Made by a program: the position numbers and the translations under genes
Source: Oscillospiraceae bacterium
Lineage (GTDB): Bacteria > Bacillota > Clostridia > Oscillospirales > Oscillospiraceae
Assembly (NCBI GenBank): GCA_031261245.1
Contig: JAISKU010000076.1
Coordinates: 1-22,496, forward strand
DNA length: 22,496 nucleotides
Direction of reading: 5' to 3'
Shown: piece after piece, positions 1 through 7,119 of the stretch
How positions within the stretch are numbered: position 1 is the first letter of the stretch
How the letters are laid out: every line of letters starts with the position of its first letter
Notes under the pieces: generated by a model
Seen by the model: only the letters and a program-made list of their open reading frames with translations
Database searches by the model: none
What the model was told of the DNA's origin: nothing

Positions 1-73
1 AGGAAAATACCTGCGCCCTCTGCCTGCACGAACCCTATTATCCCACATGGCTTGTGGAATCTCAAGGTCTTAT

Positions 74-100
74 ACGGTGTACCACACAACCAAACACCGT
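74..100. repeat. Inverted repeat upstream of first small gene
   Basis: ACGGTGT (74-80) and ACACCGT (94-100) are perfect complements separated by 13 bases. The repeat lies 26 bases before the start of the 72-aa gene, so it could be an operator or a small leader hairpin. No convincing -35/-10 pair is visible beside it. Seven base pairs can arise by chance, so this is only a pointer. Confidence 0.3.
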
Positions 101-126
101 AAATCTATTATACAAGGAAATTTGAT

Positions 127-345
127 ATGTCATACGAGAAACTACCAAAAAAACCGGCGGGGGAAGAATGGACGAACGAAAACTACCAAAAATATGACCA
201 CACACCGACCCGTGAGGATTTAGTAGAATTTTGGGAAGCCCGTATCAAACACGGGTTTCAGACGGAGGAGCAAGAAAGGCGTGATTACGTCGAGGAATTG
301 CTTGGGCGCAAGATTGATTGGGCCACGCCGAGTACACTAAAATAA
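127..345 (+). CDS. Small acidic hypothetical protein, 72 aa
   Basis: I do not recognise this protein. It starts MSYEKLPKKPAGEEW, has no membrane segment or signal peptide, and is rich in Glu, Lys, Arg and aromatic residues. A probable helix runs through residues 28-60 (TREDLVEFWEARIKHGF and QTEEQERRDYVEELLG). The ATG is preceded by AAGGAAA (114-120) at a workable distance, and the gene ends in TAA 57 bases before a hairpin terminator at 403-430, which supports a real transcription unit. Its codons are more AT-rich than those of the large minus-strand locus, so it probably belongs to a different genetic neighbourhood, possibly an accessory segment extending off the left edge. Whether an upstream gene shares the transcript cannot be seen. 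Confidence 0.6.
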   Translation: MSYEKLPKKPAGEEWTNENYQKYDHTPTREDLVEFWEARIKHGFQTEEQERRDYVEELLGRKIDWATPSTLK

Positions 346-402
346 AAAAATTCAAAAAAAACGCAAAAAAGTGAAATTAGGGGTTGACAAATAACACACA
401 AA

Positions 403-430
403 AAACGCTCCCGGTTCCCCGGGAGCGTTT
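403..430 (+). terminator. Rho-independent terminator after 72-aa gene
   Basis: A 12-bp perfect stem (403-414 pairing with 419-430, core CTCCCGG/CCGGGAG) has a TTCC loop and is flanked by A and T runs on both sides. It could therefore act on either strand, and on the plus strand it ends the small gene at 345. It is nearly identical to the hairpin at 792-823. Confidence 0.85.
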
Positions 431-454
431 TCACGCTCAATCCGAAAATAAATG

Positions 455-482
455 TTGAATCAAAAACTCTTTATGGTATAAT
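455..482 (+). promoter_or_regulatory. Sigma-A type promoter for small membrane protein
   Basis: TTGAAT (455-460) and a perfect TATAAT (477-482) are separated by 16 bases. Transcription would start near 489, about 40 bases before the ATG at 529. The promoter sits immediately after the terminator at 403-430, so the two small genes are separate units. Confidence 0.75.
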
Positions 483-528
483 TGCTACAGTTGGTGTCAT
501 GGTTTTGTTAAATGAAAGGGGTTACCTT

Positions 529-717
529 ATGGTTATCGGTATCATCATCGGCTTTGCCGTCATTTTCGCAATCTGCGCCTTGTCCGACAGCGCCAAAAAG
601 GCGTACCGCAGGGCGTCTCCGCAGACAAAGAAGCGCGTGCAGAACGGCGCACTTTTCACCGCAGCCGTTGTCGCCACGCCGATTTTGGCGGTCAAGAGCT
701 TGACAAAAAAAATATAA
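529..717 (+). CDS. Small two-segment membrane protein, 62 aa
   Basis: This is a hypothetical membrane protein. Residues 1-17 (MVIGIIIGFAVIFAICA) form a hydrophobic segment. A basic stretch follows (about residues 20-37, rich in Lys and Arg, AKKAYRRASPQTKKRVQ), then a second hydrophobic segment (LFTAAVVATPILAV) and a basic tail ending KSLTKKI. The arrangement suggests a helical hairpin with a positively charged cytoplasmic loop. The ATG at 529 is chosen over one at 499 because AAAGGGG (515-521) lies at the right distance only for 529. It has its own promoter (455-482) and terminator (792-823), so it is monocistronic. The function is unknown. Its size and charge fit a small envelope or stress protein, or a type I toxin-like peptide, but nothing else supports either reading. 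Confidence 0.6.
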   Translation: MVIGIIIGFAVIFAICALSDSAKKAYRRASPQTKKRVQNGALFTAAVVATPILAVKSLTKKI

Positions 718-791
718 GTGAGCAACGCCGTAGTTCCCTTTCGATTCAAAGAACATATACGCCGTAAACCCAAGCTTCGACAAATAGCACC

Positions 792-823
792 AAAAACGCT
801 CCCGGGTCCCCGGGAGCGTTTTT
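792..823 (+). terminator. Rho-independent terminator, near copy of 403-430
   Basis: A 14-bp perfect stem (792-805 with 810-823) has a 4-base loop, with AAAAA before and TTTTT after, so it can work on both strands. It lies 75 bases after the membrane-protein gene and directly before the lysR promoter, insulating the regulator. The stem core CTCCCGG/CCGGGAG matches the hairpin at 403-430. Confidence 0.85.
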
Positions 824-839
824 CCGCTCAAAAAACATG

Positions 840-869
840 TTGACCGCGACGGGCCTCGGCATATATAAT
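840..869 (+). promoter_or_regulatory. Sigma-A type promoter of the LysR gene
   Basis: TTGACC (840-845) and a perfect TATAAT (864-869) are separated by 18 bases. The predicted start near 876 gives a leader of about 39 bases to the ATG at 915. The -10 element is embedded in a dyad (863-889). Confidence 0.75.
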
Positions 870-889
870 GCAAAGTATTGGTATTATAT
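863..889. promoter_or_regulatory. Dyad over the lysR start site, candidate autoregulatory operator
   Basis: ATATAAT (863-869) and ATTATAT (883-889) are perfect 7-bp inverted arms with a 13-base spacer. Their centres are 20 bp apart, about two helical turns. The left arm contains the -10 box and the spacer contains the predicted transcription start. LysR-family proteins commonly repress their own gene from such sites. The arms are pure A/T, so chance similarity to promoter sequence is a real alternative. Confidence 0.4.
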
Positions 890-914
890 TGCAGAGCTTA
901 TGAAAGGATCGATT

Positions 915-1769
915 ATGCAGATAAATCAGTTAAAGTGTTTCATCATGGCCGCAAAGTACGAGAGCATAACGAAGGCCGCAAAACAGATGTACATATCGCA
1001 GCCCTCACTGACCTCGAGCATATCCCTGCTCGAAAAGGAGCTGGGTGTGGCACTGTTTGAGCGCACGGGGCGCCGGATAAAGCTCAGTCCCGTCGGCAAG
1101 AGGATCCTGATAAACGCGCAGATGGTCGTTGACGAGTGCAATCTTATCACGCACATCTGCGATCTTCAGCAATCACCGAGCTCCACAGTAACCTTCACCG
1201 CGCCCACGTTGCCCAAGCACATATCCTTCATCGCGCACGAGTTCATGAAAGCGCACCGCGACATCCGGCTGCTGCAGGTGTCCTCTCTCGACCCGTCGCC
1301 GGAAATCACCATCGACGCTACGGTTGATGAAAACTGGTCCGACATGCGCAAGCACGTTTTGACGGAGGAGATCGGCCTTGTCGTACCCTCCGGCCACGAG
1401 CTCGCAGGCATGGACGTAATCGACCTCAAGGATTTGGCGGCATACCCTGTGGTAAGCCCCCCTCTCGGGACGTCCACGAGGACGATAGAGGATCATTTCT
1501 GCAAGCTCGCGGGGTTTGCCCCGATCAGGGAGCGGGAGAACTCCACAATGTCTGACGCTCTGGAGACGGCCTACGCAGAGAGCGGCATCGTCTTCTTCCC
1601 GTTCAAGTCCTGGGGCCTTGAGACAATATCGGACAACAGAATCGTGAGACTGCGCAATCCGAGGTGCTACCGACACATCTACGTGGAGCAGACGGTGTCC
1701 CCAAGCTCTAATCAAACCTCAATGCAGTTGTTCTCCGACTTTGTCGTACAGTTTTTCGCCGACGACTGA
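915..1769 (+). CDS. LysR-family transcriptional regulator, 284 aa
   Basis: This is a DNA-binding regulator with an N-terminal winged helix-turn-helix and a C-terminal co-inducer domain. Residues 1-60 carry the family pattern: MQINQLKCFIMAAKYESITKAA, then ISQPSLTSSISLLEKELG and ALFERTGRRIKLSPVGK, with the helix-turn-helix at about 18-39. Residues from about 85 onward form the substrate-sensing part. At 284 aa it is slightly short for the family (usually near 300). The ATG at 915 is preferred over upstream in-frame starts because AAAGGA (903-908) precedes it at the right spacing. It is the only regulator visible and points toward the minus-strand catabolic locus, with only 17-18 bases between the two 3' ends. 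It is the natural candidate to control that locus. Its effector is unknown but would logically be the imported glycoside or its aglycone. Confidence 0.93.
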   Translation: MQINQLKCFIMAAKYESITKAAKQMYISQPSLTSSISLLEKELGVALFERTGRRIKLSPVGKRILINAQMVVDECNLITHICDLQQSPSSTVTFTAPTLPKHISFIAHEFMKAHRDIRLLQVSSLDPSPEITIDATVDENWSDMRKHVLTEEIGLVVPSGHELAGMDVIDLKDLAAYPVVSPPLGTSTRTIEDHFCKLAGFAPIRERENSTMSDALETAYAESGIVFFPFKSWGLETISDNRIVRLRNPRCYRHIYVEQTVSPSSNQTSMQLFSDFVVQFFADD

Positions 1770-1787
1770 GCAGGCGCTCTCCCGCAC

Positions 1788-2780
1788 CTACTTCAGTCCA
1801 AAGCTCTTAATGTCGCACCCGAATTTCGCCTTCAGCTCCGGTATCGTCTCCGGCTTCGCGGCGCGCTCCGGGTCATACTTTTTGACCGAGGCGACGTCGT
1901 TCAGAAGCGCCGACCAGAACGTGATTCCGCCGCAGTCGTAGACCTCGGCGTCCGTCAGAGCCTCTATGCTGTGGGAGGCAAACTTCGGTATGTTTACGAG
2001 GCAGCCCGCTTTCGCGACAAACTCCTCCTCGTACACCTTGAACTTCACTTCGCCCTCGCGCACGTACCACAGCTCGTGGTTCTTCGGGAATTTATCCCAC
2101 TCCGCCTTGAAGCCCTTTTTGAGCTCGGCGCACCACATCTCGCACACGCCGCTGTTTTCCCAACGCGCGGATATCATCTTCATCGTCACGCCGTCGAGCT
2201 CGAACACGGAAAGCGGCCTCTTCGGGCTTCTGACCGCAGACACCTTTTCTACCGGAAGCTCCTCAAATACGGCGCGCTCACGGAATACGAAATCTCCGCT
2301 CGGCCCGCCGCCGCCGCGCGTTTTTTGGAACTCCTCGCTGTCCACCGCCCCGGGCGAGTGGCGAATTAGCGCGTTCATCGCGGGTGCGTCGTCACAGGAG
2401 CTCAGGTCGTGGAAAATTCCCCTGTACTTCACATCCTCGAGGAATACCATGCCGTGCGCCCTGTATGCGGGCAGGAAGAGTATGTCCCCCGGCAGCACGA
2501 GGCACTTGTACCCCTCGCCGTACAACCACATCTTGCCGCTGTCAACGAAGAATATCTCAAAGCCGATGCGGTGCTCGTGCATCATCGCAAAATCGTCGGG
2601 GTTCGCCCCCTCGGGTATCGGGTGCATGACGGAATCCGTGAAGCAGAACATCTTGTGCGGCCCCTCGCCCATGATTATGGTGCTCTGGTGCTCTCCGATG
2701 ACGCCGTTCATCTTTACCTCTACAGGGTAAATCCAGCTGCTCGCGTGGTCGTTAAGGTCAATTAAAAACTCGTTTTTCAA
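1788..2780 (-). CDS. Bicupin metalloprotein, paralogue 1 (330 aa)
   Basis: This two-cupin protein of unassigned reaction is one of four paralogues in the window. The first barrel has a complete metal site of the cupin type: HEHRIGFEIFFVDSG gives H68, H70 and E75 in the H-x-H-x4-E-x6-G pattern, and LPGDILFLPAYRAHG gives H109. The second barrel (about 195-285, NHELWYVREGE to FASHS) lacks the His-x-His-Glu set and is probably structural. There is no signal peptide, so it is cytoplasmic. The start codon is TTG, supported by GGGGGG 8 bases upstream and by alignment of MKNEFLIDLND with the paralogue starts. It is the last gene of the operon, 15 bases after the tandem paralogue at 2796-3773. It is the most divergent copy around the second metal motif (PAYRAHG where the others have QPYQAHG or QPYEIHG). 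Isomerase, lyase or dioxygenase activity are all possible for this fold. Confidence 0.85.
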   Translation of the reverse strand: MKNEFLIDLNDHASSWIYPVEVKMNGVIGEHQSTIIMGEGPHKMFCFTDSVMHPIPEGANPDDFAMMHEHRIGFEIFFVDSGKMWLYGEGYKCLVLPGDILFLPAYRAHGMVFLEDVKYRGIFHDLSSCDDAPAMNALIRHSPGAVDSEEFQKTRGGGGPSGDFVFRERAVFEELPVEKVSAVRSPKRPLSVFELDGVTMKMISARWENSGVCEMWCAELKKGFKAEWDKFPKNHELWYVREGEVKFKVYEEEFVAKAGCLVNIPKFASHSIEALTDAEVYDCGGITFWSALLNDVASVKKYDPERAAKPETIPELKAKFGCDIKSFGLK

Positions 2781-2795
2781 AATAATTCCCCCCTA

Positions 2796-3773
2796 TCAAT
2801 CTATCCCAATCGACTTAATCCGGCAGTCGTATCTCGACTTCAGCTCTTCCCACGTCTCCGGCTTCGCCGCGCGCTCCGGATCGTTCTTGAGTATGGACGC
2901 TCTGTCTTGGAAAAACGCGTACCAGTGCGTCAGCCCGCCGATGTCGTATATCGTCGCGTCCGTCAGCGCCTTCAGGCTCCGCGTCGCGAGCTTCGGTATC
3001 TTCACGACGCACTCCGGCCGCGCGACGAACTTCTCGCCGTACACGTCGAACTCAATCTCGCCCTCCGTCACGTAGTACATCTCCGTCGTCGGCGCGTAGT
3101 CGTAGAACTCGGCGTGGAAGCCCTTTTTCAGCTCCGCGCCCCAGAGCTCGTTGATTCCGCCGTTCTCCCAACGCGCGGTCAGCATTTTCGCCGTCGCGCC
3201 CTCGAGCTTGTACTCCGCCATCGGCCTGTTGATGTTCCGCACCGTGGTCATCTGCTCCACAGGGATCTCCTCCGTCTCCGGACGCTCGCGCATGAGAAAA
3301 TCGCTTATCCCCATGCCGCCGCTCTTCGCGAAATTCGGATCCTTCTGCGCGTCCGGAAGCCTCTCCCGCAAAATCGCGAACACCGGCGCGTTGTCGCTGT
3401 TGCTCAAATCGTGGAAAAAGCCCCTGTACTTCGTCGGCGCGTGGAAATCCATGCCGTGCGCCTGGTACGGCTGTATGTGCAGAATGTTCCCCGGGGCGAC
3501 ATACGTCTTTTTGCCGAACATGTACAGGTCAAGCCCGCCGCTGTCCACAAAGAATATCTCGTATCCCAAGTGGTGCTCGTGGAAGTGCAGGTCGCCGCCG
3601 AGCTCTTTGCCCGGGTACATCACGGAATCCGTGACGCAGAACAGCTTGTGCACGCCCTCCGGCATGTTTATCGTGCGCTGATCCTCGCCCTTGTGTCCGT
3701 CCGGGCCGATCAGCTCTATCGGGTACATCCAGTTCTCGCTGTCGTTCAGGTCAATCAAAAACGGGTGTTTCAT
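2796..3773 (-). CDS. Bicupin metalloprotein, paralogue 2 (325 aa)
   Basis: This paralogue of the 1788-2780 protein begins MKHPFLIDLND. Metal ligands predicted from the cupin motifs are H65, H67, E72 (FHEHHLGYEIFFVDSG) and H106 (PGNILHIQPYQAHGM). The second barrel around TTEMYYVTEGEIEFDVYG and KLATRSLKAL has no candidate metal-binding histidines. The C-terminal segment NDPERAAKPETWEELKSRYD is shared with the neighbouring copy. The start is an ATG with a strong GGGAGGA site at good spacing. It lies 15 bases downstream of the glycosidase gene (3789-5594) and 15 bases upstream of paralogue 1, so all three are surely co-transcribed. The tandem pair probably arose by local duplication followed by divergence. 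The substrate is unknown. Pairing with a sugar-active enzyme fits a role on a sugar or sugar-aglycone intermediate. Confidence 0.88.
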   Translation of the reverse strand: MKHPFLIDLNDSENWMYPIELIGPDGHKGEDQRTINMPEGVHKLFCVTDSVMYPGKELGGDLHFHEHHLGYEIFFVDSGGLDLYMFGKKTYVAPGNILHIQPYQAHGMDFHAPTKYRGFFHDLSNSDNAPVFAILRERLPDAQKDPNFAKSGGMGISDFLMRERPETEEIPVEQMTTVRNINRPMAEYKLEGATAKMLTARWENGGINELWGAELKKGFHAEFYDYAPTTEMYYVTEGEIEFDVYGEKFVARPECVVKIPKLATRSLKALTDATIYDIGGLTHWYAFFQDRASILKNDPERAAKPETWEELKSRYDCRIKSIGID

Positions 3774-3788
3774 CGAAAATTCCTCCCT

Positions 3789-5594
3789 CTATTTCGCGAT
3801 TATCGCGGTCGCCATCGTCATGAAGCTGTTCGCGCACCATGAGCTCCACGGCCAGCCGTCGGCCGGGTGCGGCGGAATCTGCTGATCCGCCTTCTTCCCG
3901 GTGGCGGGATAGTAGTCATACGGCGCGTAGCCGAGTATCACGCCCTCGCGCTTCACGTGGTCGCAGAAGCGCCGCGCGATCAAATCGGCCTCCTTGTCCT
4001 TGCCCGCGGACTTCAGCCCGACGGTCAGTATCATGTTCTGCGGCCCGACGACTCGCCCGCACACGAACGATATTCCGAACGTCGCCAGCTCGCTCGTCAT
4101 GCTCTCGGACGCGAGGCCGATCTCCGTCAGAAGCTCGCCCTCCTCCGTGAGCTTTTCGGCCACCTTGTCGATAATCTCCTGCGGAAGCCGCTTGCCGAGT
4201 ATTATCGGCTGATAGCACGCGAGGCTCTTGGAGTCCACCGCCTTGCCCTTGACCGTCGTGACGAACTTCTCGCCGTCCCAGTGCTCCTTTATAAGCGTCT
4301 GCGTCAGCTTTTCGGCGCGCTTGTTCCACTCCTTGGCCTCGGCCGTCTTGCCGCAGCCCTCGGCGAGCCTCGCCACGTTCTCAAACAGCAGCACGAGGAA
4401 CGCCAGCGTGTTCGGGTCAATCGCGGGGAACCCGTCCTTGAACACGGACGCGTCGTCCCAGCCCGACTCATGCGGGCTCAAAATCGCCGTCACGTCGTCG
4501 CCGCGCCCGGCGCTGCGGTACGTCGTCCAGAAATTCGCCCATTTCGCGAATTTCGGGTACATGCGCTCGCACTCGGAGGGCGTCAGCTGCTCGAGGAACG
4601 CCTCCCCGTTCGTGCGGATTATGAAATCGAGCGCGAACCCTTGGAACGGCGGCTGCATCCCCGCGTTGTTCGGGCCGGTGTACGTCAGCATACCCGGAAG
4701 TCTCCCCGTCCGCTCGTCCTGATACGCGAACAGCGTGCAAATCTGCCGCCACGCCTCCTTCGGGTCCTCGAGCATCGGCATAGCGTTATAGCTCTGCTGC
4801 CACGACGCGGCCACGGCGTTCCAGTCGTTCTGGAAGAGTATCATCGGCTCCTTAATCGCCCCCGCGGTGGCGGAGCGGCGGCTCCAGATGACCCATTTCG
4901 CGTACTTCGCGATGCCCTCATAGCCCGGGGCCGCGTCGGCGTACTTCTGCGCGAACGCCGCGTAGTCCGCCTTGTTGTTGTCCACAAGCTCGTCGAACGG
5001 CTCATAGTCGTCGCAGAAGCACGGCCGCGCGCCGAAGAACTCGTGTATAACCGCCTCAAACTCGCCCGTCTCGGCGTCAGGCAAAAAGTCGAACTTCACG
5101 CATGAGAACGCGCCCTTCTCCTCGTCGTAGACCGCCGTCGCCAGCGCCGCGCCGGCTATCGCCTTGACAAGCAGCTTGCCGTGCTTTCCGAACTCGCCCT
5201 CCCAGCCGCTGCCGTCAAGCGCCGCGTGTATCCCGCGGCACGCGCGCGCGCCGCCGCCCGTCGCGGAGCGCAGCACGAGCTGAAGCCCGGCGTTCTCCCC
5301 GCGATAGCGCACGTGGTTGCGGTCTGTGATGGCTATCTCCGCCCACGCGCAGTCGCAGTCCGCCTCGAGGCGCAGAGAACCCTCGTCGGCGAAATACGTG
5401 TATTTCACGGGCGCGCCGTCAACAGTCAGATTGACGTCGAACAGAAAATCCGTCGCGGCCATCGGGTCGCCCGCCCTGTTGCTCGTTATGCGCAAAAGCC
5501 CGGGCGTGTTGAAATCCTCAAATATAATCGGGTGCGAGCCGCGCCGCGAATACGTCGCGCGGGTAAGATTAAATCTCTCGTTTGTTCCGAACAT
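3789..5594 (-). CDS. MGH1/GH63-like six-hairpin glycoside hydrolase (601 aa)
   Basis: This is a probable cytoplasmic glycosidase of the (alpha/alpha)6-barrel clan containing mannosylglycerate hydrolase and GH63. An N-terminal beta-rich domain (about 1-190, with YSRRGS at 15-20) is followed by the helical barrel. Barrel landmarks are WQQSYNAMP (265-273), LFAYQDERTGRLPGM (288-302), PPFQGFALDFI (315-325), HESGWDDASVF (375-385) and AIDPNTLAFLVLLFENVARLAE (starting at 391). In this clan the Asp of the ES-G-x-D motif is the usual general acid, here D380. The general base near the C terminus (APYDYYPATG and GWPWSSW, 557-586) cannot be assigned without alignment. There is no signal peptide, so it should act on imported substrate. 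It is the only one of the three family members here with a canonical acid motif. GGAGG precedes the ATG, and the gene lies 13 bases after the degenerate paralogue. Sugar specificity cannot be read from the sequence. Confidence 0.82.
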   Translation of the reverse strand: MFGTNERFNLTRATYSRRGSHPIIFEDFNTPGLLRITSNRAGDPMAATDFLFDVNLTVDGAPVKYTYFADEGSLRLEADCDCAWAEIAITDRNHVRYRGENAGLQLVLRSATGGGARACRGIHAALDGSGWEGEFGKHGKLLVKAIAGAALATAVYDEEKGAFSCVKFDFLPDAETGEFEAVIHEFFGARPCFCDDYEPFDELVDNNKADYAAFAQKYADAAPGYEGIAKYAKWVIWSRRSATAGAIKEPMILFQNDWNAVAASWQQSYNAMPMLEDPKEAWRQICTLFAYQDERTGRLPGMLTYTGPNNAGMQPPFQGFALDFIIRTNGEAFLEQLTPSECERMYPKFAKWANFWTTYRSAGRGDDVTAILSPHESGWDDASVFKDGFPAIDPNTLAFLVLLFENVARLAEGCGKTAEAKEWNKRAEKLTQTLIKEHWDGEKFVTTVKGKAVDSKSLACYQPIILGKRLPQEIIDKVAEKLTEEGELLTEIGLASESMTSELATFGISFVCGRVVGPQNMILTVGLKSAGKDKEADLIARRFCDHVKREGVILGYAPYDYYPATGKKADQQIPPHPADGWPWSSWCANSFMTMATAIIAK

Positions 5595-5607
5595 TTATCC
5601 CGCCTCC

Positions 5608-7119
5608 TTACAGCACTTTGTGGGCGAGCGCCAAGAGCGCCGCTCCGTAAAACGGGCAGTCCACCCCGTCCGCGCGCGCCCTGCCGAGCGCCGCGAGCGT
5701 CAGCTTACTTGCCGCCTCGTCACATCCCGCGTCCTTGAGCCCGAGGATTGCCAGCGTCCCTATCGCGCTCTCAAGCGCCTCGCCGTCCACGCTCTGCGCG
5801 AGCTTTTCGGCTATCTCCGCCGGAAGCCTCTTTCCGAGCACGAGCGGCATGTACGACAGCACGGGATCCGGCGCGGATTTCGCGCCCGTGCGCACGTTCT
5901 CGCCGACGAACGTCTCGCCGTTCCACAGATGCGCGATAAGCGCCGCGCGCTGCGTCTTGACGCTCTCGCGCCACCGTATCGCGTCCCCGCTCTCCCATAC
6001 CGACTCCGCGAGCTTTGCCAGCGCCTCGCTCTGTAAGAGCAGATACGCGTTCAGATCGGGCGCCGCCACGGGCTCTCCCGCGCCGAAAAGCGTCGTCTTT
6101 TTGATTCCCGTCTCAAACCTGTACGCGTAGGCGTACAGCCCCGGCGTCACGGAGCGCTCCCGCGCCCACTGCCTCGCCGAATCGCCCAGCGCGTTGTACA
6201 GATCGTACACCGTGCCCCTGTGCGCCCGGGCGAGCGCGCCCTCGTCAATAAGCCGAAGCAGCGCTATGCTCTCCACCGGCGGCGCGTCGAACGGAAGCGC
6301 CGTGAGAAGGCCGAGCGCCGTGTCCGCGTCCTTGAACGCGAGCGAGGCAATCGCCTGGAACCGCGCCTGCGTGTCCGGCGACCTCCGCTTGTTCTCGAGC
6401 ACGACCTGCGCCCCGCTCAAAAGCGTCCCCTTGTTTATCCACAGCAGATACGCGATGTTGTCACGCACGTCGTCCCACTCCGCCGGAGTCGCCACGAGGC
6501 CGTCCTTGAACGCCGCGAACTCCGCCGCGTTGCCCTTTGCGCACTCGTCGAGCGTCCGCGTAATCTCCACCGGCGTCGTGTCCACAGGCAGCTCATACGC
6601 GACAAGCGCGACCTTCCCGCCCTCCGGAGAGAGGGTCAGAATCGGCGTCACAGAGTGGAACTGCGAGAGAATCCACGTGTCGTCGAACTCCACGCTCCCG
6701 CGCTTCGCCGCGAACAGGTACCGCCCGCCGCCTATCGACAGCTCAATCCCCGCCGGGGTTTTCAGCGACGTGACGAACTGCCCCGCGGAGCCCGCGTTCA
6801 GCTGAAGCGTCACGCCCTCGCCCTCAAAAAGCAGCGCGTTCGACGGCGCGTCGATCGCGATACGCACCGCACCCTTCGCGGATTCGAGGACGATCAGCGA
6901 CTCCGTCGCGCTGTAAGTGTACGCAAGCTCCGTCCCGCCGTCAAACAGGTTAATCTCCAGCAGCCCCGCGGAAACCGCGCCGGGATCGGCTCCCGCCGAC
7001 GTCATGAACCCGCCCGTCGCCGCCAGCGAGATCCACAGCTTCTCCCCCTTCGCGACGACCATGTGCTTTGACTCGCGATGGCTGAATCCGAAGTCCTTCA
7101 GATAAGGTTTAACATTCAT
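5608..7119 (-). CDS. Degenerate MGH1-like glycosidase paralogue, probably non-catalytic (503 aa)
   Basis: This gene is homologous to the glycosidase-like genes at 3789-5594 and 11068-12828. It shares LVLGKRLPAEI (427-437) and a helical segment APDLNAYLLLQSEALAKLAE (353-372), which aligns with PDMNAYLVLQEEALAKLG and IDPNTLAFLVLLFENVARLAE in the others. At the acid motif it reads FETGIKKT (335-342) instead of HESGWDDA, so the catalytic Asp is replaced by Lys340 with Lys341 beside it. It is also about 80-100 residues shorter, with the tryptophan-rich substrate segments of the barrel reduced. The reading frame is intact, so it is not a decaying pseudogene. A binding, scaffolding or regulatory subunit role is plausible. 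Its ATG overlaps the permease stop codon (ATGA), implying translational coupling. It lies 13 bases before the active-type paralogue. Confidence 0.75.
   Translation of the reverse strand: MNVKPYLKDFGFSHRESKHMVVAKGEKLWISLAATGGFMTSAGADPGAVSAGLLEINLFDGGTELAYTYSATESLIVLESAKGAVRIAIDAPSNALLFEGEGVTLQLNAGSAGQFVTSLKTPAGIELSIGGGRYLFAAKRGSVEFDDTWILSQFHSVTPILTLSPEGGKVALVAYELPVDTTPVEITRTLDECAKGNAAEFAAFKDGLVATPAEWDDVRDNIAYLLWINKGTLLSGAQVVLENKRRSPDTQARFQAIASLAFKDADTALGLLTALPFDAPPVESIALLRLIDEGALARAHRGTVYDLYNALGDSARQWARERSVTPGLYAYAYRFETGIKKTTLFGAGEPVAAPDLNAYLLLQSEALAKLAESVWESGDAIRWRESVKTQRAALIAHLWNGETFVGENVRTGAKSAPDPVLSYMPLVLGKRLPAEIAEKLAQSVDGEALESAIGTLAILGLKDAGCDEAASKLTLAALGRARADGVDCPFYGAALLALAHKVL

Noticed and set aside
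3..125. Open frame at the left edge (ENTCALCLHEPYYPTWLVES ...) ending in TGA two bases before the 72-aa gene
   Set aside because: Too short to judge without upstream sequence. Another frame over the same stretch is open to 102, and no family is recognisable beyond a CxxC.
837..914. Upstream extension of the LysR protein by 26 residues
   Set aside because: It would start inside the promoter. The ATG at 915 has its own ribosome site and gives the standard N terminus.
2796..3773. Calling the cupins quercetin dioxygenase or KduI-type isomerase
   Set aside because: Length and N-terminal ligand spacing fit several bicupin families, but the second barrel lacks metal ligands and no family-specific motif is visible. 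A named function would be a guess.
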